Source: an uncultured Clostridia bacterium | GTDB lineage: Bacteria; Bacillota; Clostridia; Christensenellales; Borkfalkiaceae | Direction: 5' to 3' | Assembly (NCBI GenBank): GCA_947630325.1 | Contig: CANRHB010000004.1 | Coordinates: 1-64,000, forward strand | DNA length: 64,000 bases | Shown here: in pieces, positions 51,627 to 60,897 of the stretch | Layout: every line of letters begins with the position of its first letter | How positions within the stretch are numbered: position 1 is the stretch's first letter | The notes under the pieces: generated by a model | The model's input: the letters and a program-made list of their open reading frames with translations, nothing else | Told to the model about the DNA's origin: nothing | Databases searched by the model: none | Position numbers and translations under genes: made by a program

Positions 51627-53342
51627 TTGAAATATCTCATCCGCTGTCTCAAAGTTTATCGCAAGGAGGCGATCCTCGCCCCTCTTTTCAAATTGCTCGA
51701 AGCGTGCATGGAGCTTACCGTCCCCCTCGTGGTGGCGGCGATCATCAACACGGGCGTTGCGGGCGCGGACAAGGGCTACATCATAAACGCCTGTCTCGTG
51801 CTCGTCGCGTTTGGCGCGCTCGGGCTTTTCTTTGCGCTGACGGCGCAATATTTTGCGGCGAAGGCGGCGGTCGGGACGGCGGCAGAACTTCGCTCCCGTC
51901 TCTTCGATAAATTGCAGACCTTTTCCTATGCGCAGATCGACCGTTTGGGCGCCTCCCGCATGATCACCCGCATGACGAGCGACGTCAACCAGGTGCAAAC
52001 GGGGGTGAACATGACCCTCCGCCTCTTGTTGCGCTCTCCCATCGTGGTGTTCGGCGCAACGGCAATGGCGTTCGTGGTGGACCCTCAGGCGGGGCTCGTA
52101 TTCGTGGGGCTCGTGCCGCTTCTTGCCGCCGCCGTCTATCTCGTCATGGGGCTCTGCCTTCCCCTCTACAAAAAGGTGCAGGAAAGGCTGGAAAAGGTGT
52201 ACCTCTCCACCCGCGAAAATCTGGCGGGGGTGCGGGTCATCCGCGCGTTCTCCCTCGAGGAGAGCGAAAAAGAGGAGTTCGAGGCGCGGGAGACCGCCCT
52301 CAAAAAGTCCCAAAAGAGAGCGGGCGCGCTTGCCGCGCTCTCAAACCCGCTGACCTATGCGCTCGTCAACATCGCTCTCATCGTACTGCTGTACGTGGGG
52401 GCGATCCGCGTACAGGGCGGCGCACTTGAACAGGGGGACGTGGTCGCCCTCTATGGCTACCTCGCGCAAATCTTGGTGGAACTCATCAAACTCGCCAATC
52501 TCATCATCACGGTCACCAAGGCGGTGTCCTGCCAAAAGCGGGTGGGCGCCGTGCTCGATATGGAGGGAGAGCCCTCCCTTACCAAACCCGTTTCGGCGGA
52601 GCGGCTCGAAGAAAACGCTCCCGCCGTTGCCTTTAAGAACGTCTCCTTCGCCTATGCGGGCGGCGGAAAAACGCTGGACGGGGTAAGTTTTACAGTGCAA
52701 AAAGGGGAGACGGTCGGCATTTTGGGAGGCACGGGCGCGGGCAAGAGCACCCTTGTCGATCTCATTCCCCGCTTCTATGAAAGCACGGAGGGGGAGGTGG
52801 AGGTCGGCGGCGAAAACGTGGGCGCGATCCCCGCGGACGAACTGCGCGCACGGGTGGGCGTGGTGCCCCAAAAGGCGGTGCTGTTCAAGGGGACCATCCG
52901 CTCCAACCTCCTCTGGGGGAACAAGGAGGCGACGGAGGAGGAGCTTCTCCGCGCCGTTAAACTCGCGCAGGCGGAGGATGTGGTCGCCGCCAAGGGGGGC
53001 TTGAACGGCGAAGTCGCGCAGGAGGGGAAAAACCTCTCGGGCGGACAAAGACAGCGGCTTACCATCGCCCGCGCCCTCGTCAAAAACCCCGAGATCCTCA
53101 TCTTGGACGATTCCTCTTCCGCTCTCGACTATGCCACGGACAAGGCGCTCCGCCACGCCCTCAAGACCCTCGAATGCACCGTCTTTCTCGTCTCGCAACG
53201 GGCGACCTCCCTCATGCACGCCGATAAAATTCTCGTGCTCGACGACGGCAAACTCGTCGGGCAGGGCACCCACGAAGAACTCATGAAAACCTGCCGCGTG
53301 TACCGCGAAATATACGCTTCGCAGGTGCGGGAGGGCGCGTGA
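51627..53342 (+). CDS. ABC exporter subunit A (degenerate Walker B)
   Basis: 571 residues from a TTG start after TGAGGGA. Six N-terminal membrane helices are followed by an ATPase: Walker A GGTGAGKS, signature LSGGQRQ, and Walker B LILDDSSSALD, in which the catalytic Glu is Asp. This marks the degenerate partner of a heterodimeric exporter. The gene follows the cation exchanger by 8 bp and overlaps the next gene at TGATG, so all three are likely co-transcribed from the Mn riboswitch promoter. A link of this pump to metal stress is possible only by context. Confidence 0.88.
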   Translation: MKYLIRCLKVYRKEAILAPLFKLLEACMELTVPLVVAAIINTGVAGADKGYIINACLVLVAFGALGLFFALTAQYFAAKAAVGTAAELRSRLFDKLQTFSYAQIDRLGASRMITRMTSDVNQVQTGVNMTLRLLLRSPIVVFGATAMAFVVDPQAGLVFVGLVPLLAAAVYLVMGLCLPLYKKVQERLEKVYLSTRENLAGVRVIRAFSLEESEKEEFEARETALKKSQKRAGALAALSNPLTYALVNIALIVLLYVGAIRVQGGALEQGDVVALYGYLAQILVELIKLANLIITVTKAVSCQKRVGAVLDMEGEPSLTKPVSAERLEENAPAVAFKNVSFAYAGGGKTLDGVSFTVQKGETVGILGGTGAGKSTLVDLIPRFYESTEGEVEVGGENVGAIPADELRARVGVVPQKAVLFKGTIRSNLLWGNKEATEEELLRAVKLAQAEDVVAAKGGLNGEVAQEGKNLSGGQRQRLTIARALVKNPEILILDDSSSALDYATDKALRHALKTLECTVFLVSQRATSLMHADKILVLDDGKLVGQGTHEELMKTCRVYREIYASQVREGA

Positions 53343-55084
53343 TGAAGAAGGGCACTTTCGGGAAAATTCTCAAATATCTCCAACCGTATGCGTTTTTGAT
53401 CGTCCTTACCGTCCTTCTCGCCCTCATCAATGTGGCGGCGACCCTTGCCGTGCCATACCTTGCGGGGCTCGGGGTCGATTGTATCATCGGGAAGGGAGAG
53501 GTCGATTTTGCCCGTCTTTTCCGCCTGTTGGCGGTCATCGGCGGGTGCATCGCGGTCACGGCGGTCTCGCAGTGGTGCATGAATGTGTTGAGCAACAGGG
53601 TCGCCTATCACGTGCTTGCGGACATCCGCACCGCCGCTTTCCGCAAAATTCAAATTCTGCCCCTCAAATATCTCGACGACAGAGCGTATGGCGAAACGGC
53701 AAGCGTCGTCATCTCGGATGCGGAGCAGTTCTCGGACGGCTTGCTCCTCGCCTTCAACCAATTTTTTACGGGGATCGCCACCGTCCTTGGCGTGCTCGTC
53801 ATTCTGTTCGTCCTTCGGTGGGAGGTCGCCCTCGTCGTCCTTCTCATCACCCCGCTCTCTCTCGTCACGGCGAAGTTCATCTCCTCGCACACATATTCCA
53901 TGTTCAAAAAGCAGAGCGAAGTCCGCGCCGAACAGACCGCCTTTATCGACGAAATGGTCGGCAACCTCAAGGTGGTGAAGGCGTTCGGGCACGAGGAGGA
54001 AAACGGCACGGTTTTCAAGGAAATCAACGACCGTTATAAAAAATGCAGTCTAAAAGCGGTGTTCTTCTCCTCCACGGTCAACCCCGCCACCCGCTTTGTC
54101 AACGCGGTGGTGTACGCCCTCGTCGCCCTCGTGGGAGCCTTCCTCGTCATCAATACGGCGAATTTGGAAGTTGCGTTCACGGTCGGCAATCTTACCTCCG
54201 TTTTGAACTATGCCACCCAATACACAAAGCCGTTCAACGAAATTTCGGAGGTCGTCACCGAGTTCCAGAACGCTCTCGCCTGCGCCGCGCGGCTGTTTGC
54301 GCTCATCGAGGAGGAGCCCGAAGTGTCTGACGCGGGCAACCTCGAATTGGGGCAGGCAAAGGGGGAAGTTTCCCTCGAACAGGTCAAATTTTCCTATACG
54401 TCCGAGCAAAAGCTCATCGAAAACCTCAACGTTCACGCCCCCGCTGGCAAACGGGTGGCGATCGTCGGCCCCACGGGGTGCGGCAAAACGACGCTAATCA
54501 ACCTCTTGATGCGCTTTTACGATGTGGACGGCGGGAGCGTCAAGGTGGACGGCAAGGACGTGCGCGCGCTGACGCGGAAGTCTCTGCGCGAAAATTACGG
54601 TATGGTCTTGCAGGAGACGTGGCTCAAAGAGGCGACCGTGCGCGAAAATCTCTGCATGGGCAGGCAAAACGCCACCGAGGAGGAGATGATAGAGGCGGCA
54701 AAAGCGGCGCACGCGCACAACTTCATCATGCGTCTGCCGAAGGGGTACGAAACGGTCATCGGCGAGGAGGGGAACCTTTCGCAGGGGCAAAAACAGCTTC
54801 TGTGCATTGCGCGCGTCATGCTCTGCCGCCCGCCCATGCTCATTTTGGACGAGGCGACGAGCAACATCGACACCCGCACCGAACTCAAAGTGCAGGACGC
54901 CTTCCAAAAACTCATGGTGGGCAGAACGTGCTTCATCGTTGCGCACCGCCTTTCGACGATACAGAATGCCGATCTCATTTTGGTGATGAAGTCGGGCAGT
55001 ATCATCGAGCAGGGCACGCATAAAGAATTGCTTTCCTGCCGCGGGTTTTATTACGAACTCTACAACGCCCAATTTGCGGAGTAA
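53342..55084 (+). CDS. ABC exporter subunit B (canonical Walker B)
   Basis: 580 residues starting at the ATG that overlaps the stop of subunit A; a GTG one codon earlier is possible. Type I exporter membrane domain (about 15-320), then ATPase: Walker A GPTGCGKT, Walker B LILDEATSNID with catalytic Glu, and an altered signature LSQGQ. Together with subunit A this forms one competent and one degenerate ATP site, as with the pair at 6552-10035. The substrate is unknown; families with this asymmetry export drugs or lipids. Confidence 0.9.
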   Translation: MKKGTFGKILKYLQPYAFLIVLTVLLALINVAATLAVPYLAGLGVDCIIGKGEVDFARLFRLLAVIGGCIAVTAVSQWCMNVLSNRVAYHVLADIRTAAFRKIQILPLKYLDDRAYGETASVVISDAEQFSDGLLLAFNQFFTGIATVLGVLVILFVLRWEVALVVLLITPLSLVTAKFISSHTYSMFKKQSEVRAEQTAFIDEMVGNLKVVKAFGHEEENGTVFKEINDRYKKCSLKAVFFSSTVNPATRFVNAVVYALVALVGAFLVINTANLEVAFTVGNLTSVLNYATQYTKPFNEISEVVTEFQNALACAARLFALIEEEPEVSDAGNLELGQAKGEVSLEQVKFSYTSEQKLIENLNVHAPAGKRVAIVGPTGCGKTTLINLLMRFYDVDGGSVKVDGKDVRALTRKSLRENYGMVLQETWLKEATVRENLCMGRQNATEEEMIEAAKAAHAHNFIMRLPKGYETVIGEEGNLSQGQKQLLCIARVMLCRPPMLILDEATSNIDTRTELKVQDAFQKLMVGRTCFIVAHRLSTIQNADLILVMKSGSIIEQGTHKELLSCRGFYYELYNAQFAE

Positions 55085-55640
55085 AGGTTTCGTTGATCCA
55101 AGGAGGGGGGCAAACAAAACCCCCTCCATTGGAGGGGGACTAAAGGGGTGGGTAAAGGCCTACCCCTTTTTAAGGGGGAGGCTCCCGCGGAGCGGGTGGT
55201 GGGGGTTGAGGCTTCCAAATTACGTCATGTTGAGCGGAACGCAGTGGAGTCGAAACATGTCCTTATTTATAATGAGGACACCCTTCGACAAGCTCAGGGT
55301 GACGCATTTTAGAATAGTGCGTAGGGCAGGGGGTGACGTGATTTGGAATGGTTTTCCGCTTGCCCCTTGCTGTCCCTTTTAGGGAAAGTGGCGAACGCAG
55401 TGAGACGAAAGGGTTCTCGGAAAACCCCTCAGTCGCGCAAGCGCGACAGCTCCCCTAAAAGGGGCGCCGAGAGGTAGAGATTTCTCGACAAGCTCGAAAT
55501 GACATTAGAGAATGGTTTTCCGCTTGCCCTTGCTGTCCCTTTTAGGGAAAGTGGCGAACGCAGTGAGCTGAAAGGGTTCTCGGAAAACCCCTCAGTCGCG
55601 CAAGTGCGACAGCTCCCCTAAAAGGGGCGCCGAGTAAAGA
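55085..55640. repeat. Intergenic palindromic repeat cluster 3
   Basis: No gene in 55085-55776. A C/G hairpin tract (55120-55200) is followed by an AATGACAT-type unit (55216-55310), then two near-identical direct copies of the long palindrome: copy 1 about 55363-55472, copy 2 about 55528-55634. Each runs from TTGCTGTCCCTTTTAGGG to CCCCTAAAAGGGGCGCCGAG, separated by a short AAATGACATTAGAGA unit. The tandem arrangement suggests mobility or duplication. Confidence 0.82.
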
Positions 55641-55730
55641 AGAGTGCCTCTGCCGCCTGCAAAATTTGCGGGCGGCAGAGGCAATTTTATAAAATTCCTG
55701 AAATCATAGACAAATTCTAAGTGTGCGGTC

Positions 55731-55759
55731 TTGTTTTTTTCTTCTCAAAAGAGTAGAAT
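55731..55759 (+). promoter_or_regulatory. Promoter of XRE membrane regulator gene
   Basis: TTGTTT (55731-55736), a 17-bp spacer and TAGAAT (55754-55759), ending 17 bp before the start codon. Confidence 0.55.
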
Positions 55760-55776
55760 GAGGGCGAGGTGACAAA

Positions 55777-57171
55777 ATGAAACAGTCTATCGGCGAATTT
55801 TTGGCGACCCTCCGCAAGGCGCACGGCTACACCCAGCAGGAGGTGGCGGACCGTCTCTCCGTTTCCAACCGCACCGTTTCGGCGTGGGAGCGGGGCACGG
55901 TGATGCCCGACATTCTCCTTCTCCCCGCCCTCGCGGAACTTTACGGGGTCACGGCGGACGAAATTTTGGCGGGCGAACGAAACGCAGAGGCTTCTTCCCG
56001 TCCCGCGCTCTCCGTAAAGTCCGAGCGGAAGCTCCTCAAAAAGAAGATGAACGCCTTTTTCACGCGTTCGCTCATTCTTTTCGGCGTGTATATGGCGGGG
56101 CTTTTGCTCTTTTTTATCGGGCTATACGTCGATTTTACCACCGTCGCATGGGTCGGGTGGCGGTGGTGGCTCCTTCTGATCTTCTTGGGGCTTGTCGTTT
56201 TCCTCATCTGTGCCGTCTGCATTCTTGCGCTGTGGAGAGGAGCGGAAAATTCCGCCGACGAGGAAACGGAAGGCTATGGCATATTTTGCCTGCTTTTGCG
56301 CAGACGGGTCGCACTTTTGAGTGATCTTTCGGCGGGAATGTCCCTCCTTTTCGGAGGAGTTTGCGGTGTTACGATCTTCGCGGGAACGATCCGCGAAACC
56401 GCTTTTGCCGTCGCGGCCGCAATATTTTTCCTCTTTGCGGTCGGCACGTTTTCGTTCGGCGTTTTGCTTTTGCACCGTGCCGAAAAGCAGTTGGGCGAAG
56501 AGGGCGCGCAAATTGCCGCCCGAAATGCAAAACGGTATCGAAAATGCGCGCTCTTTTGCCTCATTCCCGTGCTTGCGGGAGCGTTTATCCTTGTCTTATT
56601 CAGGGGGTGGCAACCCGAAACGCGCGTCCCCGTCTTTGAGGCGGCTCTCGAAGATTTCACAGCCGATATGGAGACGCTCACCTGCACGATCTATGAAGAA
56701 GACGAGCCGAAGTCTGGAGAATATGCTTTTGGGCTCTCCGCGCTTTCAAAGACGGCGGTCGAAGGAGAAAGCTACGATCTCGGGGGCGGGTTCACTTGCA
56801 CCTTCCAAAACAATATGGAGACCTGTTGCATCAAAAGCCGATACGTTCTTGATTTCGGCTTTTATAACGGTATTGGAGACACCTTCTATTTCCACCGTCT
56901 CCATGCCGTTGAGGGGGAGTATTCGGTCTATAATCTCAAATACAGCGAGTATTCGGAGGGGAAGGTCTCTGCGGTCGATTGGAAGGGCGACGAGCTGCCG
57001 TGTTGGTTGCGCCTCGAAGCGGACGAAAACCGCGCAAAACTTTTGCGGTGCTATCGGGAGGACTATTTCCCCCTCGCCGCGCCGCTTGCTCTTTTGGGAA
57101 TGTCGGCGGGCGTGGGGGTATGCGTTTTCATTTGTGCAGTCAAACGGGAGCGTTTGAAGGTGAAATTATAA
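55777..57171 (+). CDS. XRE-type HTH protein with membrane domain
   Basis: 464 residues. Residues 1-65 are a Cro/CI HTH (YTQQEVADRLSVSNRTVSAWERG). Then come about five membrane segments (near 95-115, 125-150, 185-205, 215-235, 265-285), a large outer domain (about 290-430), and a final membrane helix with a short cytoplasmic basic tail (KRERLKVKL). Such membrane-bound HTH proteins are frequent in Clostridia and may couple an envelope signal to transcription. No operator or target gene was identified. It stands alone between repeat clusters. Confidence 0.8.
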   Translation: MKQSIGEFLATLRKAHGYTQQEVADRLSVSNRTVSAWERGTVMPDILLLPALAELYGVTADEILAGERNAEASSRPALSVKSERKLLKKKMNAFFTRSLILFGVYMAGLLLFFIGLYVDFTTVAWVGWRWWLLLIFLGLVVFLICAVCILALWRGAENSADEETEGYGIFCLLLRRRVALLSDLSAGMSLLFGGVCGVTIFAGTIRETAFAVAAAIFFLFAVGTFSFGVLLLHRAEKQLGEEGAQIAARNAKRYRKCALFCLIPVLAGAFILVLFRGWQPETRVPVFEAALEDFTADMETLTCTIYEEDEPKSGEYAFGLSALSKTAVEGESYDLGGGFTCTFQNNMETCCIKSRYVLDFGFYNGIGDTFYFHRLHAVEGEYSVYNLKYSEYSEGKVSAVDWKGDELPCWLRLEADENRAKLLRCYREDYFPLAAPLALLGMSAGVGVCVFICAVKRERLKVKL

Positions 57172-57204
57172 AAACGCGCCTCGGAATGAGGTGATTGAGA
57201 AAAT

Positions 57205-57550
57205 GCCAATTTGTCATTTCGCCCCGCGCACTCTTTCTATTGTCATTTCGACCAAGCGAAGCGCGTGGAGAAATCTTACATTGTTATAATGCGGTAGAGA
57301 TTTCTCGACTTCGCTCGAAATGACATTTTTTGAAATGCGGTAGAGATTTCTACTTCGTCGCAGGCTCCTCGTGCCGCCCTTAGACAACATAGAACGTGCG
57401 GGCGGGGCGGAATGACGCTTAGGAAGAATTATTTCGTCGCCCCACCCCCCTACCCCCCTCCCACGGAGGGGGCAAGAGGACCCCCCATTGGAGGGATGCA
57501 AGAGGCAACCTTGCAAACAAAACCCCCTCCACGGGGCTAAGGGGGCAAAG
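57205..57550. repeat. Intergenic palindromic repeat cluster 4
   Basis: No gene. TGTCATTTCG-type units with GAGATTTCTCGACTTCG dyads occupy 57210-57350. The 59-bp block at 57351-57409 is identical to 49658-49716. A C-rich/G-rich hairpin tract (57440-57545) closes the cluster, 90 bp before the rubrerythrin start. Confidence 0.8.
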
Positions 57551-57634
57551 AGAAACCTTCTAAAAATTTCCACCATGTTCGAAAGTATAGCCGCGGTTCT
57601 TCCTGCCCACAATAATGGCGAAAGGAGGACGAAC

Positions 57635-58231
57635 ATGGAATTCACCCAAACGCGGACATTTCTCAACTTAGCAAGAGGTTTTGCGGGAGAATGTCAAGCG
57701 GGTATGCGGTACCAACTCACGGTAAAAGCCGCGATGAAGCAAGGATACGAAGTTCTTGCAGACACCGTTCGCACGATTGCGAAGAACGAAACCAATCACG
57801 CGAAGGTTTTCTTTGAGGCGATCCAGCAGTATGCGGGGAGCCGGGACAATATTCACATTGACGCAAGCTATCCCTTTCATGCGGGAACGCTCGAAGAAAA
57901 CTTACACTTTGCGGCGATAGACGAACAGGATGAAGCGGAAGTGCTCTATCCCGAATTCGCAAGAATTGCGAGGGAAGAGGGGTTTGCGCAAATCGCGCTC
58001 AAATTCGAACAGGTAGCGAAGGTGGAACAAAACCATCGGATCATCTTCGAATATCTCTATGAGGCGTTCAAGGACGGCTCCCTCTACAAGGCAGAACGGC
58101 CGATGTTGTGGATCTGCGGCGAGTGCGGCTACATGCACACCTCCAAAGAGGCATGGAACATTTGCCCTCTTTGCGGCGCGTCACAGGGCGAAGTGGAACT
58201 TCATCTTCCTTTCAAAAAGGAGAATATATGA
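57635..58231 (+). CDS. rbr: Rubrerythrin
   Basis: 198 residues from the ATG behind AAAGGAGG. An N-terminal four-helix ferritin-like domain carries the di-iron ligands (ExxH pairs in GECQAGMRY, NETNHAKVF and EVEQNH-like segments). A C-terminal rubredoxin-type Fe(SCys)4 site uses Cys161, Cys164, Cys177 and Cys180 (CGEC...CPLC). It reduces hydrogen peroxide with electrons from reduced rubredoxin or ferredoxin, a typical defence of strict anaerobes. It overlaps a 42-residue Cys-containing protein by ATGA. Confidence 0.95.
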   Translation: MEFTQTRTFLNLARGFAGECQAGMRYQLTVKAAMKQGYEVLADTVRTIAKNETNHAKVFFEAIQQYAGSRDNIHIDASYPFHAGTLEENLHFAAIDEQDEAEVLYPEFARIAREEGFAQIALKFEQVAKVEQNHRIIFEYLYEAFKDGSLYKAERPMLWICGECGYMHTSKEAWNICPLCGASQGEVELHLPFKKENI

Positions 58232-58356
58232 AGAACAAGCAAGAGGGCTCCAACACCGCTCGTAACACACAGAACAAGCAGAGCGAAACGAGCAAGACGA
58301 CGAACAAGGGCGGTTGCGGCTGCAAGAAGAGTTCGAGCACCAAAAACTGCGGCTAA
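58228..58356 (+). CDS. Small Cys-containing protein coupled to rubrerythrin
   Basis: 42 residues. It begins in the ATGA overlap with the rubrerythrin stop and has AAAGGAGAAT before it, so translation is well supported. The first 28 residues are polar and disordered (Asn, Gln, Ser, Lys). The end has Gly-Gly-Cys-Gly-Cys-Lys-Lys and a final Cys, which could bind iron or another metal. No family recognised. The close tie to rubrerythrin hints at a role in metal delivery or redox stress, an inference. Confidence 0.6.
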   Translation: MKNKQEGSNTARNTQNKQSETSKTTNKGGCGCKKSSSTKNCG

Positions 58357-58358
58357 CA

Positions 58359-58487
58359 ATGAAAAGCCGAGAAAACGCGCTTGAAAAGGGCGCAAAGATG
58401 CGTTCCAAAGAGGACAGCCTCGGAAGCTATACGGGGGTAACCTCAGACGAATTCGAGGTTCCGACGCAGGACGCAGACGATCTGTAA
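58359..58487 (+). CDS. Small conserved-type protein ending in QDADDL
   Basis: 42 residues, two bases after the previous stop. It is acidic towards the end, with SLGSYTGVTSDEFEVPTQDA and the terminal DADDL, a pattern I have seen on short hypothetical proteins in Clostridia (GSYTG...PVQDADDL). No domain or membrane segment. The stop is followed by a terminator, so rubrerythrin, the Cys peptide and this protein form one unit. Function unknown. Confidence 0.65.
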   Translation: MKSRENALEKGAKMRSKEDSLGSYTGVTSDEFEVPTQDADDL

Positions 58488-58512
58488 CGGTTCCGAAAAA
58501 ACGTAACGGTCG

Positions 58513-58552
58513 AAAAAAGGGAAAGAGTGACGTTTGTTGCTCTTTCTTTTTT
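58513..58552 (+). terminator. Terminator of rubrerythrin operon
   Basis: AAAAAAGGGAAAGAG (58513-58527) pairs imperfectly with CTCTTTCTTTTTT (58540-58552), with a T-run. Confidence 0.78.
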
Positions 58553-58623
58553 GTATTTTTCCCTCTTTTTTAGGGGGAAATTTTCGGAAGATCATAAAAT
58601 ATTTGCAAAATTTCACACGAATA

Positions 58624-58653
58624 TTGACAAATCGACAAAACTTCGCGTATAAT
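58624..58653 (+). promoter_or_regulatory. Promoter of HtrA-type lipoprotein gene
   Basis: TTGACA (58624-58629), an 18-bp spacer and TATAAT (58648-58653), 27 bp before the start codon. Confidence 0.8.
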
Positions 58654-58679
58654 AAACCCTGAGCATTCAAGGAGTTATC

Positions 58680-59978
58680 ATGAAAAAAATTCTCTTTCCC
58701 GCCGTCGCCATCCTTTCGGGTGCGCTTCTCTTCTCCCTTGCAGGCTGTTCTTTGTTAAACGGCAACCCGTATGAAGTGGCGGACCGTGACGACAGCGTCA
58801 ACGTTTCCCAGATCCAAACCAAGTCGCAGGCGCGCATCATGTACGAAGAGGCGTGCGCGGACGGCTATTCGGGGAGTTTTGTCGACTTTTTGAAGGAGGT
58901 CGGCGTCTTTCTGGACGATTCTCTCTCCGTCAATACCGATCTTCTCTGCTCCGCCGAGGTGTATGCCTCCTTCGAGGTCTCCCAACTCGGCGCGGGCACC
59001 ACTTTTTATTACAGCATCGGCGCGGGCGTCTTTTTGGAGGCGGACACCGAGAAGGGGAACGCTTACGTCGTTACAAACTATCACGTCGTCTACAACGCAA
59101 AGAGCGGGGGACGGGAGAGCATTCCGCACATCAGCGACAACATCGTCCTCTATCTCTATGGCGGCAAGACGGACGGGCGGGGGATCAGGGCAACATACGT
59201 GGGCGGCGCGATGAACTATGACATCGCCGTCCTCAAAGTGGAAAACAGCGACCTTCTCAAAGAGAGCGACGTGCGCGCGGCGAAGATCGCCGATTCGGAC
59301 GGGCTGACCGTGGGAGAACGGGTGTATGCGGTGGGCAACCCCAACAGCAAGGGGGTCTCCGCGGTGAGCGGCATTCTCTCGGTGGAGGCCGAATACATCA
59401 CCCTGACCGCGGCGGACGAGCGCACGAAGGTCGCCATGCTCGAACTGCGCACGGACGCTCCCGTCAACCACGGCAATTCGGGCGGCGGGCTCTTCAATGC
59501 GGCGGGGGAACTCATCGGCATCGTCAACGCCCGTTCGGAGGAGAGCGGCGTCGAGCACCTCGGCTATGCCATTCCCTCCAACCTCGCCTGCGCGGTGGCG
59601 TATAACGTCATCGACAACAGCAAGACGGACAACTCGCGCGGCGTGATGTGCGCGAATCTCGGGATCACCGCGGAGACGTCGGACACCCACAGCGAATACG
59701 ACGAAAAGACGGGCAAAACGCAGGTGATCGAAGAGGTGAAAATTTCCAAAGTCAACGGCGGGCTTGCCGTGGGGAAGTTGAAGGCGGGAGATGTGCTCCT
59801 CTCCGTTAAGATTGGAGAAGGGGAAGAAAAAGAGATCGTCCGCCGCCACATGCTCGATGTTGCGCTCTTGAACGTCCGTCGGGGAGATACCGTCACCGTG
59901 ACCGTGCTCCGCGGCGGCAAGGAGGTAGAGGCGGAGTTTGTCTTTTCGGACAACAACGACTTTACCCTCATGAATTAG
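58680..59978 (+). CDS. HtrA/DegP-like S1C serine protease lipoprotein
   Basis: 432 residues. The lipobox SLAGC predicts lipidation at Cys23, so the protease is held outside the membrane. The trypsin fold carries His135 (TNYHVV), Asp181 (NYDIAVLKV) and Ser267 (GNSGGGLFN). A C-terminal PDZ-like region (about 335-425, VNGGLAVGKLKAGDVLLSVK) completes the S1C plan. It degrades or refolds damaged extracytoplasmic proteins. Unlike many HtrA proteins it is lipid-anchored rather than carried by a membrane helix. Own promoter; probably monocistronic. Confidence 0.92.
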   Translation: MKKILFPAVAILSGALLFSLAGCSLLNGNPYEVADRDDSVNVSQIQTKSQARIMYEEACADGYSGSFVDFLKEVGVFLDDSLSVNTDLLCSAEVYASFEVSQLGAGTTFYYSIGAGVFLEADTEKGNAYVVTNYHVVYNAKSGGRESIPHISDNIVLYLYGGKTDGRGIRATYVGGAMNYDIAVLKVENSDLLKESDVRAAKIADSDGLTVGERVYAVGNPNSKGVSAVSGILSVEAEYITLTAADERTKVAMLELRTDAPVNHGNSGGGLFNAAGELIGIVNARSEESGVEHLGYAIPSNLACAVAYNVIDNSKTDNSRGVMCANLGITAETSDTHSEYDEKTGKTQVIEEVKISKVNGGLAVGKLKAGDVLLSVKIGEGEEKEIVRRHMLDVALLNVRRGDTVTVTVLRGGKEVEAEFVFSDNNDFTLMN

Positions 59979-60013
59979 GATGAAATTTCCGCGGGCGGAG
60001 GAAGAGCTTTTGC

Positions 60014-60042
60014 TTGACTTTCGCCCGTTTTTTTATTATACT
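60014..60042 (+). promoter_or_regulatory. Promoter of the redox gene pair
   Basis: TTGACT (60014-60019), a 17-bp spacer and TATACT (60037-60042), 29 bp before the first gene of the FeS/thioredoxin pair. Confidence 0.75.
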
Positions 60043-60071
60043 TTTGATAAGATATATTTCGGAGGGCGTTC

Positions 60072-60887
60072 ATGGAGCGCAACGCGAAAATAAGACTTGC
60101 ATATTCGGTTTTTCTCGGCGTGTTCACCGTCGTCGTGGGCGTTCTTTTCCTTGCGCAGGCGGCCGATCTCTACTATTCGGGGGTTGCCGAACTCGGCGAA
60201 CTTCACGGCATGTATTCCCGTGAGGCGGTCGGGGCGCGCCTTCTCGAACTGCTTGCCCCCGTCGTTTTGTGGATCGTCGCCATCATTGTGGGCGTCGTCG
60301 TTTACGCCGTCTTTCCCGTTGCGGAGAGAAAAAAGCGTGCGCCCGACGACGTGAAAATTTACGAAAAACTCAGCCGCCGCGCAAATGCGGAAAAGGACCC
60401 CGAAGCGTTCGCAAATATCAGACGGCTCGAAAAAATCCGCCTTGCCGTTCGCCTTGTCTCGGCGGCGTTCAGTCTGCTTGCAGCGGCGATGTGCATCGTC
60501 TATCTTGCAGACGCCGCAAACTTCACCTCCCTTGCCGAACTCAATTCGGACGTTCTTCATATGGTTTCAAACGTTCTGCCTTGGGTGGGGGCGGCCCTTC
60601 TCGTCCTCATCGGGGAGGCTGTTTTCGAGGTCATATTCGCAAAGAAGATGCTCCCCAAGGTAAAACCGCTCGCAGGGTCTGCGCCTGCTCCCTCGAAATG
60701 GGAGACGGGCGTAAAAAAGGCGTCCGCGGCGGTAGAGAACAAATACGTTTTACTCGGCGTGCGGTGTGCGCTCTTTGCGCTTGCCGTCGTCTTTATCGTC
60801 CTTGGCGCGCTCCCCGCAAACGGCGGGGCGCACAGCGTGCTCATCAAGGCGATCAACATCTGCACCGAGTGCATCGGGCTGGGATAA
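60072..60887 (+). CDS. Membrane protein ending in a CD1871A-type CxxC motif
   Basis: 271 residues with GGAGGG upstream. Four membrane helices (about 12-32, 58-82, 125-145, 160-185) come first and a fifth near 225-245. The chain ends KAINICTECIGLG, the CxxC signature of the short CD1871A family that is often found beside NapH-like ferredoxins. Here this tail is fused to a larger membrane protein. The two Cys could relay electrons or disulfides for the neighbouring FeS/thioredoxin protein, whose gene starts 10 bp downstream. Family match by memory; role inferred. Confidence 0.65.
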   Translation: MERNAKIRLAYSVFLGVFTVVVGVLFLAQAADLYYSGVAELGELHGMYSREAVGARLLELLAPVVLWIVAIIVGVVVYAVFPVAERKKRAPDDVKIYEKLSRRANAEKDPEAFANIRRLEKIRLAVRLVSAAFSLLAAAMCIVYLADAANFTSLAELNSDVLHMVSNVLPWVGAALLVLIGEAVFEVIFAKKMLPKVKPLAGSAPAPSKWETGVKKASAAVENKYVLLGVRCALFALAVVFIVLGALPANGGAHSVLIKAINICTECIGLG

Positions 60888-60897
60888 GGAGGGAGCA

